NCBI RefSeq assembly: GCF_900119845.1
Contig: NZ_FPKU01000002.1
Location: 124,001 to 188,000 of the forward strand
DNA: 64,000 bases
Direction: 5' to 3'
From: Devosia enhydra
Lineage (GTDB): Bacteria > Pseudomonadota > Alphaproteobacteria > Rhizobiales > Devosiaceae
Of this stretch, positions 49,971-60,400 are shown piece after piece. Numbering within the stretch: the stretch's first letter is position 1; every line of letters starts with the position of its first letter. The position numbers and the translations under genes were made by a program. The notes below the pieces were generated by a model. The model was not told where the DNA came from, made no database searches, and was given only the letters and a program-made list of their open reading frames with translations.

Positions 49971-51347
49971 TTATGGCAGGAGGTCTACATCGACGACCGT
50001 GAAGATGTCCGACGCCTCTTCGGCACCGGTCGCTTCCACGCTCGCTCGATAGCTCCCCGCCGGCAGGGCGTACTGCCATACGTAATAATCGTCTACCTTG
50101 TTCATCCGGGTCTTGATCGGGGGCTTGGTGTCGTCGAGGTTGGTGAGCGTAAGATTAAGGAACTGCGCCGACTGGCGAGTGGCGGCCCGGATTGCGACGT
50201 CCGCCCCTGCCCGATAGAGATCGTCCACCAGGAGGCTGATGGTGCCAACGCCGCCTCTATCCCGCAGCGGAGTTTCTGGCATCCCTGCGATGGCGTTGCA
50301 CACGTGTGACATCACAGAGCCGTAGGACGTGATGGCCGAGTGAGATGTGGGCGCAAAGGCGGCGACTTCCTCGCCAACCTCTGGCGGCGTTGCCGATCGC
50401 CGCGGTACGGTACCATCGCCGGAAAGAAAACCCTCCTGCACGGACTTGCCGCTGAACGTCACCCATCCTTGATCATCGACGAAGCCACCGACTTTGGTCG
50501 GTTGCTCCGATCCGATGACCGTACGTGTCGCGCCCTTGCGCTCAAGGTAGGCCCCGATCGACTTGTTGGTACTTGCCGCATCGCGCATCTCATCATGGAA
50601 CGCGAGCGCGGACCGCACGCGGTTCCGATCCACCTTGAGCAGGTTGGCATCGACGAGCTTGACCGGAGAACCCGCGCCGTCCCGGAGAAATGGCCCTGTC
50701 GGCAAGAGCTGATACAACGAGTCGAAGCCGGCAAAAGTGTAGATACTCCGTTTCACCCCATCTGGCAGAAAGTTCGCCTTGATGCCCGACTGAAGGAAGT
50801 CCAGCGCATCGCCCGACCCAGCGAATGGGGTCGCTATTGCGATGGTCGCCCGTGTGGCTTTCCACCCCTCGAGCACTTCGACGAAATGCCGTGCGATCAG
50901 TCCACCCATGGAGTGAACGATCAGGATGAGCTTGGCCTCTGCATTGCCGCTCTCCTCGCGCCACGCCTTCAACCAGTCGTGGCTTTCCCTCGCCAACCTA
51001 ATGGCTGCCACGCGATTGTCACGTCGCCAGTCATAGGGGAACTCGAAGAAGTTCTTTCCCTTTTTCAGGCCCAGCCGGTCCTGTAGATTGTAACTGAGCT
51101 CCTGGTAACCGCCGATCTTCCAAAAGTCGGGAATGAGGGCCGGCCACCGTAGGATTGAACGTGGAACGATGCCGTCGCCTATGTCCTCGTCGAGGCTGCC
51201 CGGCGCCGTAAGTTGTAGCCGGGCCAAACCGTTGTTGAATACGGAATCCCATATAGATCCTGCTCCCCAGAGCAGCTTGCCGTCCTTGGTCAGCTCGGAG
51301 CCGAGAATGCCGGGCAAGAGAACCACGACATCTGGAAAAGCGCCCAC
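49971..51347 (-). CDS. alpha/beta hydrolase, LCAT/lipase-like
   Basis: A 458-residue hydrolase. The pattern matches lecithin:cholesterol acyltransferase/PGAP1-like lipases: PDVVVLLPGILGSELTKDGK at the start, FPYDWRRDNRVAA and the nucleophile elbow IVHSMGGLIAR. Candidate triad residues are Ser146, Asp311 in SGDGTVPRRSA and His336 in FAPTSHSAI. The carboxyl 110 residues are a beta-type domain. A GTG with GGAGG 7 bases upstream was chosen; a GTG at 51380 has none. It could hydrolyse phospholipids to damage the membrane in abortive defence, which is an inference. Confidence 0.82.
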   Translation of the reverse strand: MGAFPDVVVLLPGILGSELTKDGKLLWGAGSIWDSVFNNGLARLQLTAPGSLDEDIGDGIVPRSILRWPALIPDFWKIGGYQELSYNLQDRLGLKKGKNFFEFPYDWRRDNRVAAIRLARESHDWLKAWREESGNAEAKLILIVHSMGGLIARHFVEVLEGWKATRATIAIATPFAGSGDALDFLQSGIKANFLPDGVKRSIYTFAGFDSLYQLLPTGPFLRDGAGSPVKLVDANLLKVDRNRVRSALAFHDEMRDAASTNKSIGAYLERKGATRTVIGSEQPTKVGGFVDDQGWVTFSGKSVQEGFLSGDGTVPRRSATPPEVGEEVAAFAPTSHSAITSYGSVMSHVCNAIAGMPETPLRDRGGVGTISLLVDDLYRAGADVAIRAATRQSAQFLNLTLTNLDDTKPPIKTRMNKVDDYYVWQYALPAGSYRASVEATGAEEASDIFTVVDVDLLP

Positions 51348-51981
51348 GACCAGACCTCCAAACGACAATACCCGATTCACCAGTGCACATCGGTCTGGAA
51401 ATTATCCGCAAACACATAAATGTAAAGCCTGACAGATTCTGTCGCGGGCGCTGCTTTGCAGGACACTAAATCTCGCGACAATGTGCGTCGGTTGGCCCAA
51501 TTCGGTGTGGTAAGCTGTTATTTGGACAGTAGAGCCTTTTTGACGGATGATTGGACGACGCCAATTTGCTCCCGCCGGAATCACGTGGAGGTCCGGAACT
51601 GGCGCGAAGCGGGCATTGAGCGGCGGGTACCTAGAGGTGGCGTCAAAAACTCCAACCATCCGGTCGCACTTCGAGCCCATCTGTTGGTGACACCTTCGAC
51701 GAGGGCAGAGCTGGCAATGATGCCCGAGACGCGGCGATTTCTGGTTATGGAAATTCCCGAACGCATACTCCTCGCCTCGAAGTCAAGAGACGACTGGACC
51801 CGCCCCAATCACTACGCCCGCGGCAGGGCAATCTGATGCAATCGTGGACCAGCGGCAACCTAACCTACGGACTGGTGTGCGCTGCCTTTCAAGTGTGGGC
51901 TTTTAACTAAAGTGTGACTTGGCGTTGTCGGCTATTGATCAGCAACGATGCGCATGCACGATAGGTGGTCAGGGGACCGCA
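51348..51981. other. divergent intergenic region
   Basis: About 630 bases between the lipase-CHAT operon and the AAA+ operon, clearly more A+T-rich than the genes. On the minus strand AGGCTTTACATTTATG followed by GATAAT resembles a promoter with imperfect spacing near 51390-51430. A + frame at 51456-51836 (126 codons, TTG start) has an Arg-rich, unconvincing translation and is not called. It probably holds divergent promoters and regulator sites. Confidence 0.45.
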
Positions 51982-53844
51982 ATGTCAGACCATCTCAATC
52001 TCGAGCGCCCGCGCTGGTTGCGCGACCTCCTGCGTTTCCTGCCAATGAAGGCGCAGTTCGTGCTATCCGGAAACGTTCATGATCTGCAGCTTGGCTCCTC
52101 CACGTCGCCGATGGCCCAACCCCTCGTCACCCTCCTCGGCGAGGAGCTCCGGACTGTCGGTTACGCTGATGTCGTGGTCTTCGATCCCGTCAATGGCTTT
52201 AAGGTGGTGGGCCCCTCCTCACCCGCTCAGGGCAATGTTAACGTTCTGACGTCCCTTGGGTTGACGCCTGGCCCAGACGGCACGGCTCCCGCCGGCATCG
52301 AGCTGTTCTCCGAGGTGCTGCGCCGGTTGACTTCAAGGGGACCGACCGAGCCGCCGGTGGCGCTGCTGGTCGACTTTGCTTCGCGCCTGATCGCCCGCCC
52401 CGAGGCGTTGTCGGTGACCGAAAGCAACATGTTCTCAAGGGCGCTGGTCCTCGCCCATCAATCCCGCCCACGACCTTATGGGTCGCCGCCCCGACCATTC
52501 ATGAACTCAGTAGTCTGGATCGTCGAAAAGGAAGGTGATCTGCCGGATTGGCTGGTGATCGACAACGTGCGCCTTCGGCACATTCCCGTCGCAAAACCGG
52601 ATCATCGTTATCGCCGGACCATGGCAGTGCCGTCGATGCAGAGTTTGCAGGGAGCGGCTTCCGCCACGCCCGAGATGCTCGAAAGGGCAACCGACGAGCT
52701 GGTCGAAGGCACCGAGGGGTTGCTGCTCCTTGACCTCCATTCGATCTTCACCCTGTGCCGCATCGAAGGCATCGGCATCGCTCGGCTTGGCGATGCGGTA
52801 CGGCGCTACAAGGTCGGCGTCACTGAAGACCAGTGGGCCCTGATCGATCGGGAGAAGATCAGCAACGCAGCGTCGTTCGTACAAGATCGGGTGCGCGGGC
52901 AAGAACGTGCCGTCACACACGTCCTTGATATCATTAAGCGGGCGGTCACCGGGATCGGCGCGCCGCGACGAGGCAATCGTCCGCGTGGGGTAGTCTTTCT
53001 CGCCGGTCCCACCGGAGTGGGCAAGACGGAGCTCGCAAAGACCATCACCCAACTGCTGTTCGGCGACGAGTCCGCGTACATCCGCTTCGACATGTCGGAA
53101 TTCTCAGCTGAGCACTCCGACCAGCGGCTTATCGGTGCCCCACCGGGCTATATCGGATACGACGTCGGCGGCGAGCTCACCAACGCGGTCCGGGAGCGAC
53201 CGTTCTCGGTGGTGCTGTTCGACGAAATCGAGAAAGCGCATCCCCGCATCCTCGACAAGTTCCTCCAGGTGCTCGACGACGGCGTCCTCACCTCGGGCCG
53301 CGGCGATCGCGTCTACTTCTCCGAGACCTTCATCGTCTTCACTTCCAACCTCGGTATCTACCGGCAGGAGCGTGACGGCTCACGCGTTGCGAATGTTACT
53401 CCGACCGATGATTTTGTCACGATCGAGCAGAAGGTGCTTGAGGAGATCGACAGCTACTTCAAAACGACGCTGAACCGGCCAGAGCTCCTGAACCGGATTG
53501 GCGACAACATCCTGGTCTTCGACTACATCCGACAGGACATTGCCGAGCAGATCTTCCATCAGATGGTCGCCTCAATCCGCAAGGATATTCTCGCCGGCCA
53601 AGGCATTGAGGTTGAGATCGGCGCTTCGGCGCTTCGGCGGCTCGCCGAGCTCTGCATTGCCGATCTCTCGAACGGCGGCCGCGGCATCAGGAACAAACTC
53701 GAAACGCACTTCATCAATCCCCTCGCCAGGTCCGTGTTCGACATGGGCATTTCGTCCGGGGGTCGAATCGAGATCGAAGAGCTGCGTGATGAGAGCGACG
53801 GCCTCGTGCTGCAGATCCGGGGCCACCCCGTGACGACACGATGA
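51982..53844 (+). CDS. ClpB-like AAA+ ATPase
   Basis: A 620-residue protein. Residues 1-280 form a degenerate AAA-like module (AQFVLSGNVHDLQLGSSTSP, VALLVDFASRLIARPE) without a Walker A. Residues 300-600 are a ClpA/ClpB D2-type AAA+ domain: GPTGVGKT (342-349), VVLFDEIEKAHP (410-421), TSN sensor 1 (454-456), LLNRIGD arginine finger and a D2-small domain at the end. It lacks the ClpB N domain and middle coiled coil. Its stop overlaps the next start (ATGA). A disaggregase- or unfoldase-like motor for the operon's partners is likely. Confidence 0.85.
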   Translation: MSDHLNLERPRWLRDLLRFLPMKAQFVLSGNVHDLQLGSSTSPMAQPLVTLLGEELRTVGYADVVVFDPVNGFKVVGPSSPAQGNVNVLTSLGLTPGPDGTAPAGIELFSEVLRRLTSRGPTEPPVALLVDFASRLIARPEALSVTESNMFSRALVLAHQSRPRPYGSPPRPFMNSVVWIVEKEGDLPDWLVIDNVRLRHIPVAKPDHRYRRTMAVPSMQSLQGAASATPEMLERATDELVEGTEGLLLLDLHSIFTLCRIEGIGIARLGDAVRRYKVGVTEDQWALIDREKISNAASFVQDRVRGQERAVTHVLDIIKRAVTGIGAPRRGNRPRGVVFLAGPTGVGKTELAKTITQLLFGDESAYIRFDMSEFSAEHSDQRLIGAPPGYIGYDVGGELTNAVRERPFSVVLFDEIEKAHPRILDKFLQVLDDGVLTSGRGDRVYFSETFIVFTSNLGIYRQERDGSRVANVTPTDDFVTIEQKVLEEIDSYFKTTLNRPELLNRIGDNILVFDYIRQDIAEQIFHQMVASIRKDILAGQGIEVEIGASALRRLAELCIADLSNGGRGIRNKLETHFINPLARSVFDMGISSGGRIEIEELRDESDGLVLQIRGHPVTTR

Positions 53845-54488
53845 GCGTGACACCGATCAGAATATCGCGGCTGCACTTTCCGGTGCGAGCGCTTGGGCCT
53901 GGGGCTCGCGTCGGGATCTGGTTGCAGGGCTGCTCGATACGCTGCCCCGGCTGCATCTCGCTCGATACCTGGTCGACGTCCCGTGGCGAAACTTCGGTCG
54001 AAGCCGTGGTCGAGGCAATAGTGCCCTGGCTCGCCACGGCCGACGGCTTCACCATTTCGGGTGGAGAGCCCTTCGATCAACCGGACGCTCTGAAGTCGCT
54101 CCTGACGTGGGTCCGCGCCGTGCACGGGGGCGACATCCTGGTCTATTCGGGCCATCCGGTCGAGGTACTGCCATTGCAGGAGTTCGAGGGCCTGTTCGAC
54201 GCCTTGATCAGCGACCCGCTGGTCCTTGCGGCGAGGCAGACCCTGCCCCTAAGGGGCAGCGACAACCAGCGGCTGCACATCGCGACTGAACTCGGACGAC
54301 TGAGGTTCGGCGATATGGCCGGGCCTGCAGCCCTCGCGAACACTCTGGACGTGATGTTCGACGACGCGACAGGTGACGTTTTCCTCGCCGGCATTCCGCA
54401 GCGGGGCGACCTGGCTCGCCTACAGAAGTTGCTGGAGCTTGGTGGACATAAAGCCGGCATTACCGAAGACAGACAGCAATACTCATGA
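53841..54488 (+). CDS. radical SAM / 4Fe-4S single-cluster protein
   Basis: A 215-residue protein with the radical-SAM cluster motif CSIRCPGC (Cys31, Cys35, Cys38) and SGGEPFDQPD (AdoMet-binding GGE motif). Its compact size and GIWLQGCSIRC start resemble NrdG-type activating enzymes and the 4Fe-4S single-domain superfamily. No ribonucleotide reductase gene is near, so it likely acts on a partner in this operon, perhaps installing a modification or a glycyl radical. It overlaps both neighbours by 4 bases. Confidence 0.85.
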   Translation: MSVTPIRISRLHFPVRALGPGARVGIWLQGCSIRCPGCISLDTWSTSRGETSVEAVVEAIVPWLATADGFTISGGEPFDQPDALKSLLTWVRAVHGGDILVYSGHPVEVLPLQEFEGLFDALISDPLVLAARQTLPLRGSDNQRLHIATELGRLRFGDMAGPAALANTLDVMFDDATGDVFLAGIPQRGDLARLQKLLELGGHKAGITEDRQQYS

Positions 54489-57400
54489 CGACGACCATAC
54501 TTGAACGATATCGGCATTGCCCCAATTGCGGGAGCGACCGGCCCGAGGGCGAATGGCTGTGCAAGAACGATGTCGCGGGCGAGAAGTGTCTTTGGCCGCT
54601 GGCCGACCAGCCAGTCCACACCGCGCCCGCGGACACCGGTTCGGTCATTGCCATGCCTCCGCCCCCCGCGGCGACACGAGTCTGCGCCAACGGGCACCCG
54701 ATGGCCGACGACCTGGAGATCTGCTTCGTCTGCGGTGCCGATGCCATGGTTGCAACCCCACCGGCAGGGTCAGCGACCACTACCGGCGAGGCCGCCGGCG
54801 CTCCGATCGAAGATGAGCCCGAAAGTGCAGTAACGATCGAGATCGAGGGATTGTCGGAGCTGAGACAGCTTCGCGCGCCCCAAGGCCAGCCGTTTACCTC
54901 ATTTACGGCGCGCGATGCGGCAGCCCGCGAGGTCTTCGTCACCCTGTACGACGAGGGCGCCGAGCCCGATCCCCAAGTGTACCAGACCTTGCGGCGATTG
55001 CCGCGCGACCATGTTCCAGAACTGATCACGATCGGCCGGCACGACGGACGATCCTACGACGTCTTCGAGCTGATCGGCGGGGGCAGCCTGGCCGAGGCCG
55101 GGTATCCCGCCGCAACCGATCCCGACTTGATGCGGCGGCTGATCACTGAGCTTGCTGGTGTGCTGACCAGCTTCGAGGAGGTCGGGCTGCGGCATCGCGA
55201 TCTCAACCCGCGGACGATCCTGATCCGTGGTCGCGATCCACTCGACCTGGTCGTTGCCGGGTTTGGTTCGGCGCGCATGTCCGACTTCGATCTCGAGTCC
55301 GTAGCGCCGCTAGAGCTCACCCGCTACTCGGCGCCCGAAGCCATTGTCGGAGCGGTTAGTGCCGCGTCCGACTGGTGGTCGGCCGGCATGATCGTCCTCG
55401 AACAGGCGACAGCCGGCCAGTGCTTTGAGGGGACCAACGATCAGGCCCTTCGGCTGCACGTGGTCACCCGCGGCATCGACATACCGCCGATGGCCGATAC
55501 GAAACTGCGCCTGTTGTTGAGGGGCCTCTTGGCGCGAGATCCGCATTCGCGGTGGTCGGGCAACCAGGTTAGGGCCTGGCTCCGTGGCGAACCGGTCGAG
55601 GTCCCGGACGATGAACGCACGATCGTCGGGGACGGCAACGGGACCGAGATATCTCTCGGGGGTCGCGATTACACCCGCGCCGACCAATTTGCCCTCGCTG
55701 CAGCCGAACCGGCCAATTGGGACGAGGCCCAGGAAATGCTTCTCAATGGCGTCGTGGCCACCTGGCTAAGCGGCGCTCAGATTGAAGGCAAGATCCAGGC
55801 TCGCTTCCGCCGGGCCATCGGCAACGAGAACGTCGCATCTGACTATCGCCACGCCCTGGCTCTGATGGCGATGAACCCGAACCTGCCCTTGACTCTGCGC
55901 GGCGAGATCGTGACGCCAGCATGGCTGCTAGCTCATGCTGATGATGGGTACGAGATTGTAACTGGCGAAGTGGGCCGGCACCTTGAGCAGTTCGACCAGG
56001 CCTCCTGGATCGTTGCGCTGGCTTCGCGGGCCGAAGCCGTCCGGGATCGGGCCAAGCTGCTCGAAATCGAGCTCGACGAGAGCCGGCTGCGAGTGGCCCT
56101 GCTGTCGACTTCGCGACCCAACCTCGAGGCGGAACGCGAGGTGTTACGGCGGGTTTATCCCGATACCGATCATGCGGGCCTCGCCTCGATCCTCGAGCGT
56201 CCCCGGCTGTCTGACGAAGACCTCATCATCTTGATCAGCGCCGCCACTACTCAGTTCGTCGCTTTCGAAACCCTAATTAATGCGGCTGGCGATCTCGCGA
56301 GCCGGACCGGCGTTGATTTCGAGCGAGAGCCCTCGGTCGAGCTGTTTGTGCGTCCGCGCCGTGAAATCTTCTCGCTGATCGATCAGCGGACGGCCAATTT
56401 CGCCCGCTGCGGCGATCCGGTGGTCGACGAGTGGGTCGATACTTTCCGGGTCGAACGACGGATGACACTGGCGCGTGCCGCCATTGTGCTGGGCGTGCCA
56501 GACGATCAATGGTTGGAGCCACCGCGGCAGCAATATGTTGCCAATCTCCTGTCGCATTTCGAGAAGCGGGTGACCGGAACGGTCTCGCGCGGTCCACTCG
56601 CGCGCTTCACCATCGGCAAGACGACCCCTCGGCTAGACCTCAGTGAAATGGGAACAGCATTGCGGCCAGCCGACTCGATCCTGAACCTGCTTATCGGGCG
56701 TACCGACACACCGATACCGCTGGATCCGTCTGCCTATGCCGCCGACGAAAACCGTCAAAGCCGGCTTCGCCGCCTCGTCAGTCACGCCCAGACCTTTCGC
56801 CGTGACACCGGCCTCGACGGCCGGACCATGGGGTTCCCATTCCTTCTGGTTCGAGAGGCACGATCGGCTGCGTCTGAGCCCCAGGCGCGCCCGCGACTAG
56901 CGCCGGTCCTGCTCTGGCCTATCATCATCGAGTTTCCAGTCGGAAGTCCGTCCGCGGCCATCAGCTTCGATAAGGAACGAGAGGAAGTACGCCTCAATCC
57001 CGCGCTCGAGACCATGCTGCCGCCGAACGAATTCCAGCGCTGGAAGATGGCTCGCGACGAGCTGCTGAGTCGCGGGGCAATCAGGTATGCCGATGTACTA
57101 GATGTTTTCGGCTCGTTGGCGCAGCCCCGTTCGCGGACGTTAGAACGACTGCCGTCCCGCGATTTGAAGGTGCCGCTTGGCACGGTCCAGTTGCTGGCGT
57201 CGGCGGCCCTGTTCAATGCCGAGTTTGCTGGCCAGGCCGTTGCTGAGGACATACGCCAGATGGTGCGGATGCCGCCGGCTGGAACAGGCCTCGATGCGGT
57301 GCTTCGGATTGGTGGCGAATTACAGTTCGACGACCAGCCCGAGGCGGGGCGCGAGCGCGACAGGTTCCTCGTCGTGGCGGCCGATCCTTCACAGGAATCG

Positions 57401-60400
57401 GCGGTGTTCAAGTCGCGCAGCGCACCGGGACTATTGGTCGAAGGTCCGCCGGGCACGGGCAAGTCTCAGACCATCGTGAACGTGGTGACCGACGCCATTG
57501 GCCGCGGTGAGACGGTTCTGGTGGTTTGCCAGAAGCAGGCTGCCCTTAAGGTCGTGCAGAAGCGCCTCGATGCCGAAGGCATGGGGGATCGGCTTTTCCT
57601 TGTCGTCGACATCAACAAGGATCGGGAAATCATCGCACGAACCATCCGCGAGCAGCGCGATCTCGTGCGCGCCGTCCCTGAGGGCCGGCTTTCCGCACTC
57701 CTGAAGCAGCGCGACGAAAGGACGGCCCGGATCGAGGCGCTGGAAGCCGAGATCGATGCGACGCATACGGCGCTCTACAAGGAGGACAGCGGGTCCGGTC
57801 TGACATACCGTGATGTGCTCGATCAACTGATCGCGCTTGAGGAAGAAGGTCCTTGGATCGCTGCCTCGCCGCTGCGTCCGATATTTACAGGACTAAAGCC
57901 AGCCGACCTGTCGGTCATCGAGGAGACCTGCGGCCCGCTAGCCCCGTTGTGGCTGGCGTCCCGCTTTGAGAACAGCCCGCTGCACGCGCTGAAGCAGTTC
58001 GCGGTCGATCCATCGGTAGCGGTTGCTTTCGACAAGCACCTCGAAGCCTTCGTAGTCGCAGAAACGCAGCGTGCGGCAGCGATCGAGTCGACCGTTGTGT
58101 CGCCCGAGGTTGAGGACGTCGGCACCCATCGAGACTGGCTCGAGACCGACGGCAGTTCACTTGAACGGATGTCGGATGGTTTGCGCTCCTACCTAAACGC
58201 CTGGCTCGACCTGTTCGAAACCCCTGCTGCCGGCTCGCAGGGCGATCCGCTGATCGCTCGCATTCGCGAGATCGGAGCCGCCCTGGCCGAGGTACCGGCG
58301 GATGATCATTCCGATGAGCTGTTCGCGCCGCTGCTGCAGCTCGACGACAACGAGCTTGCACGATCGCTTGACGACGCTCGCAAGTCATCGTCGGCTGCGG
58401 GCGTCCTAGGCTTCCTCAACTTCCGCCGCCATGCACGGCACGGCCGGCTAAAGCGCTTTCTGGAGGCCAACAATCTGCCAGCAGACAAGGCGGGCAAGGC
58501 GCTCCTCCACGGTGCTCTCGAACTGGAAGCAGCGTTGCGGCCCTTGCGAGAGGAGATGGCGGAAATCTGCCGAGCTCTTCGCGTCGCGGTGCCTCCCGAC
58601 GCGACCGTTGCGACGCTGCTTCATTATCAGCAGGCGCTGGGAACAACGCTCGAAGCGGTTCGTCCGCTTGCATTGGCGGTTCGCGCCAGCCCATGGAAGG
58701 CCGAGGCTGTGGCTGCGACGCGAGCAGCTACAGCTGGAGCATTTTCTGAGCTTCGGGAGCGAATGCTGGGGGCCTTCCTCCGCAGCGATGCGAGGCGCAC
58801 CAGCCGGGACGCGCTCTTGGCGCTCGAGGCATGGTTCGAGTCGGACTGGCTTCGGAAGGCGGACGAGGCTGTCAGTGGCCGCGGTTCCATGGCTGGGATG
58901 GTGGCCGCAATTCGAGATTCTGCGCCACGGTTAAACGCGTTTCAGCGGTTCCGCCTTCGTGCTACGGCCCTCCAGCCGGAAGTGCTGCGGGTCTTTGCCA
59001 TGCTGCGTGAATGGCAGGATCAGTTCGACGATGTGCCCCAGTCCGAGCTCGACCCACTTTTCCGTCGGACCGTTCGTCGCGAGGCCCTCTTGGCGTGGAA
59101 GGGCCGCATAGAAGCGACCCAGCCGCAACTGCTCGTCGAGGCGGGTGAAATTCAGCAGAAAGTTACGAGTCTCGCGGCCCTTGATCGCGAAGTGCTCGGC
59201 CTAAACAAACAGATCCTTCGTCTCGACATCGACCCCGACAGGCTCGGAACTCAGGTGGCCTGGGACGATTTGACCCGTATGAGGGGCCCGCGAGCAAAAC
59301 GGCTGCGCGAGATCCTTGACCAGGGACGGGATCTCGGCCTGATGCGTATGCGGCCAATCTGGCTGATGAATCCCGACGTCGCGAGCCGCGTGTTGCCCTT
59401 GAAGGCCGGACTGTTCGACGTCGTGATCTACGACGAGGCCTCGCAGATGCAGGTCGAGTTCGCAGTCCCAACCCTGTTCCGAGCCAAGCGTGTCCTGATC
59501 GCTGGCGACGAGAAGCAGATGCCGCCTACGAGCTTCTTCAGCTCCTCCCAAGTTGAAGACGAGGAGGACGAAAGCTCCGATGAGGCGTTCGACGACGCGA
59601 TAACCGAAGCGGAGAGGGTGGCGCAAGAAGAGACCTGGAACCGGCGCGAAGTGAAGGATTGTCCGGATCTGCTGCAACTGGGACGTGGCGTGCTGCCTAC
59701 GACCACGCTGCAGATTCACTACCGCTCCAGGTATCGCGAATTGATCGATTACTCGAATTCCGCCTTTTATGGTGGCGGTCTCAGCGTCCCGGCGAGCCAC
59801 CCGGCAGATGAGATCAAGCGTGTACGACCGATCGAAGTCGTGCGAGCCAACGGCATCTACGAGGCGCAGACCAACGCCATTGAGGCAGAGCGTGTTGTAG
59901 ATGTCGTCGCTGGACTGTGGGCGAAGCCGACGCCACCCAGTATCGGCGTCGTGACCTTCAACCGCAAACAGGCCGACCTCGTCGAAGAGGCCCTCAATCG
60001 GCGAGCGGCGATGGATGGCGAATTCCTGCGGGCATATCGACGGGAACGCGACCGCACCCAAGGTGGCGAAGACATGGGCTTCTTCGTCAAGAACGTGGAG
60101 AATGTGCAAGGTGACGAACGCGACGTGATCGTATTTTCAACCACTTTCGGTCGCGACAAGCATGGTGCCTTCCGAAGGGTCTTCGGCGTGCTCGGCCAGG
60201 CTGGCGGCGAGCGGCGGCTAAACGTTGCGGTCACCCGCGCGCGCGAAAAGGTGATCCTTGTGACGTCGATGCCGCTCGGAGATGTCTCTGACTGGCTCAC
60301 TACGGGCCAGGCCAATAAGCCGCGCGACTATTTGCAGGCCTATATCGATTATGCCGAGCGGCTGAGTTCCGGCGATCTCGACTCTGCCGCGGCATCCGCG

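Noticed and set aside
51456-51836. 126-codon + strand frame in the divergent region
   Set aside because: TTG start without a ribosome-binding site and an Arg-rich translation without motifs; possible but not supported.
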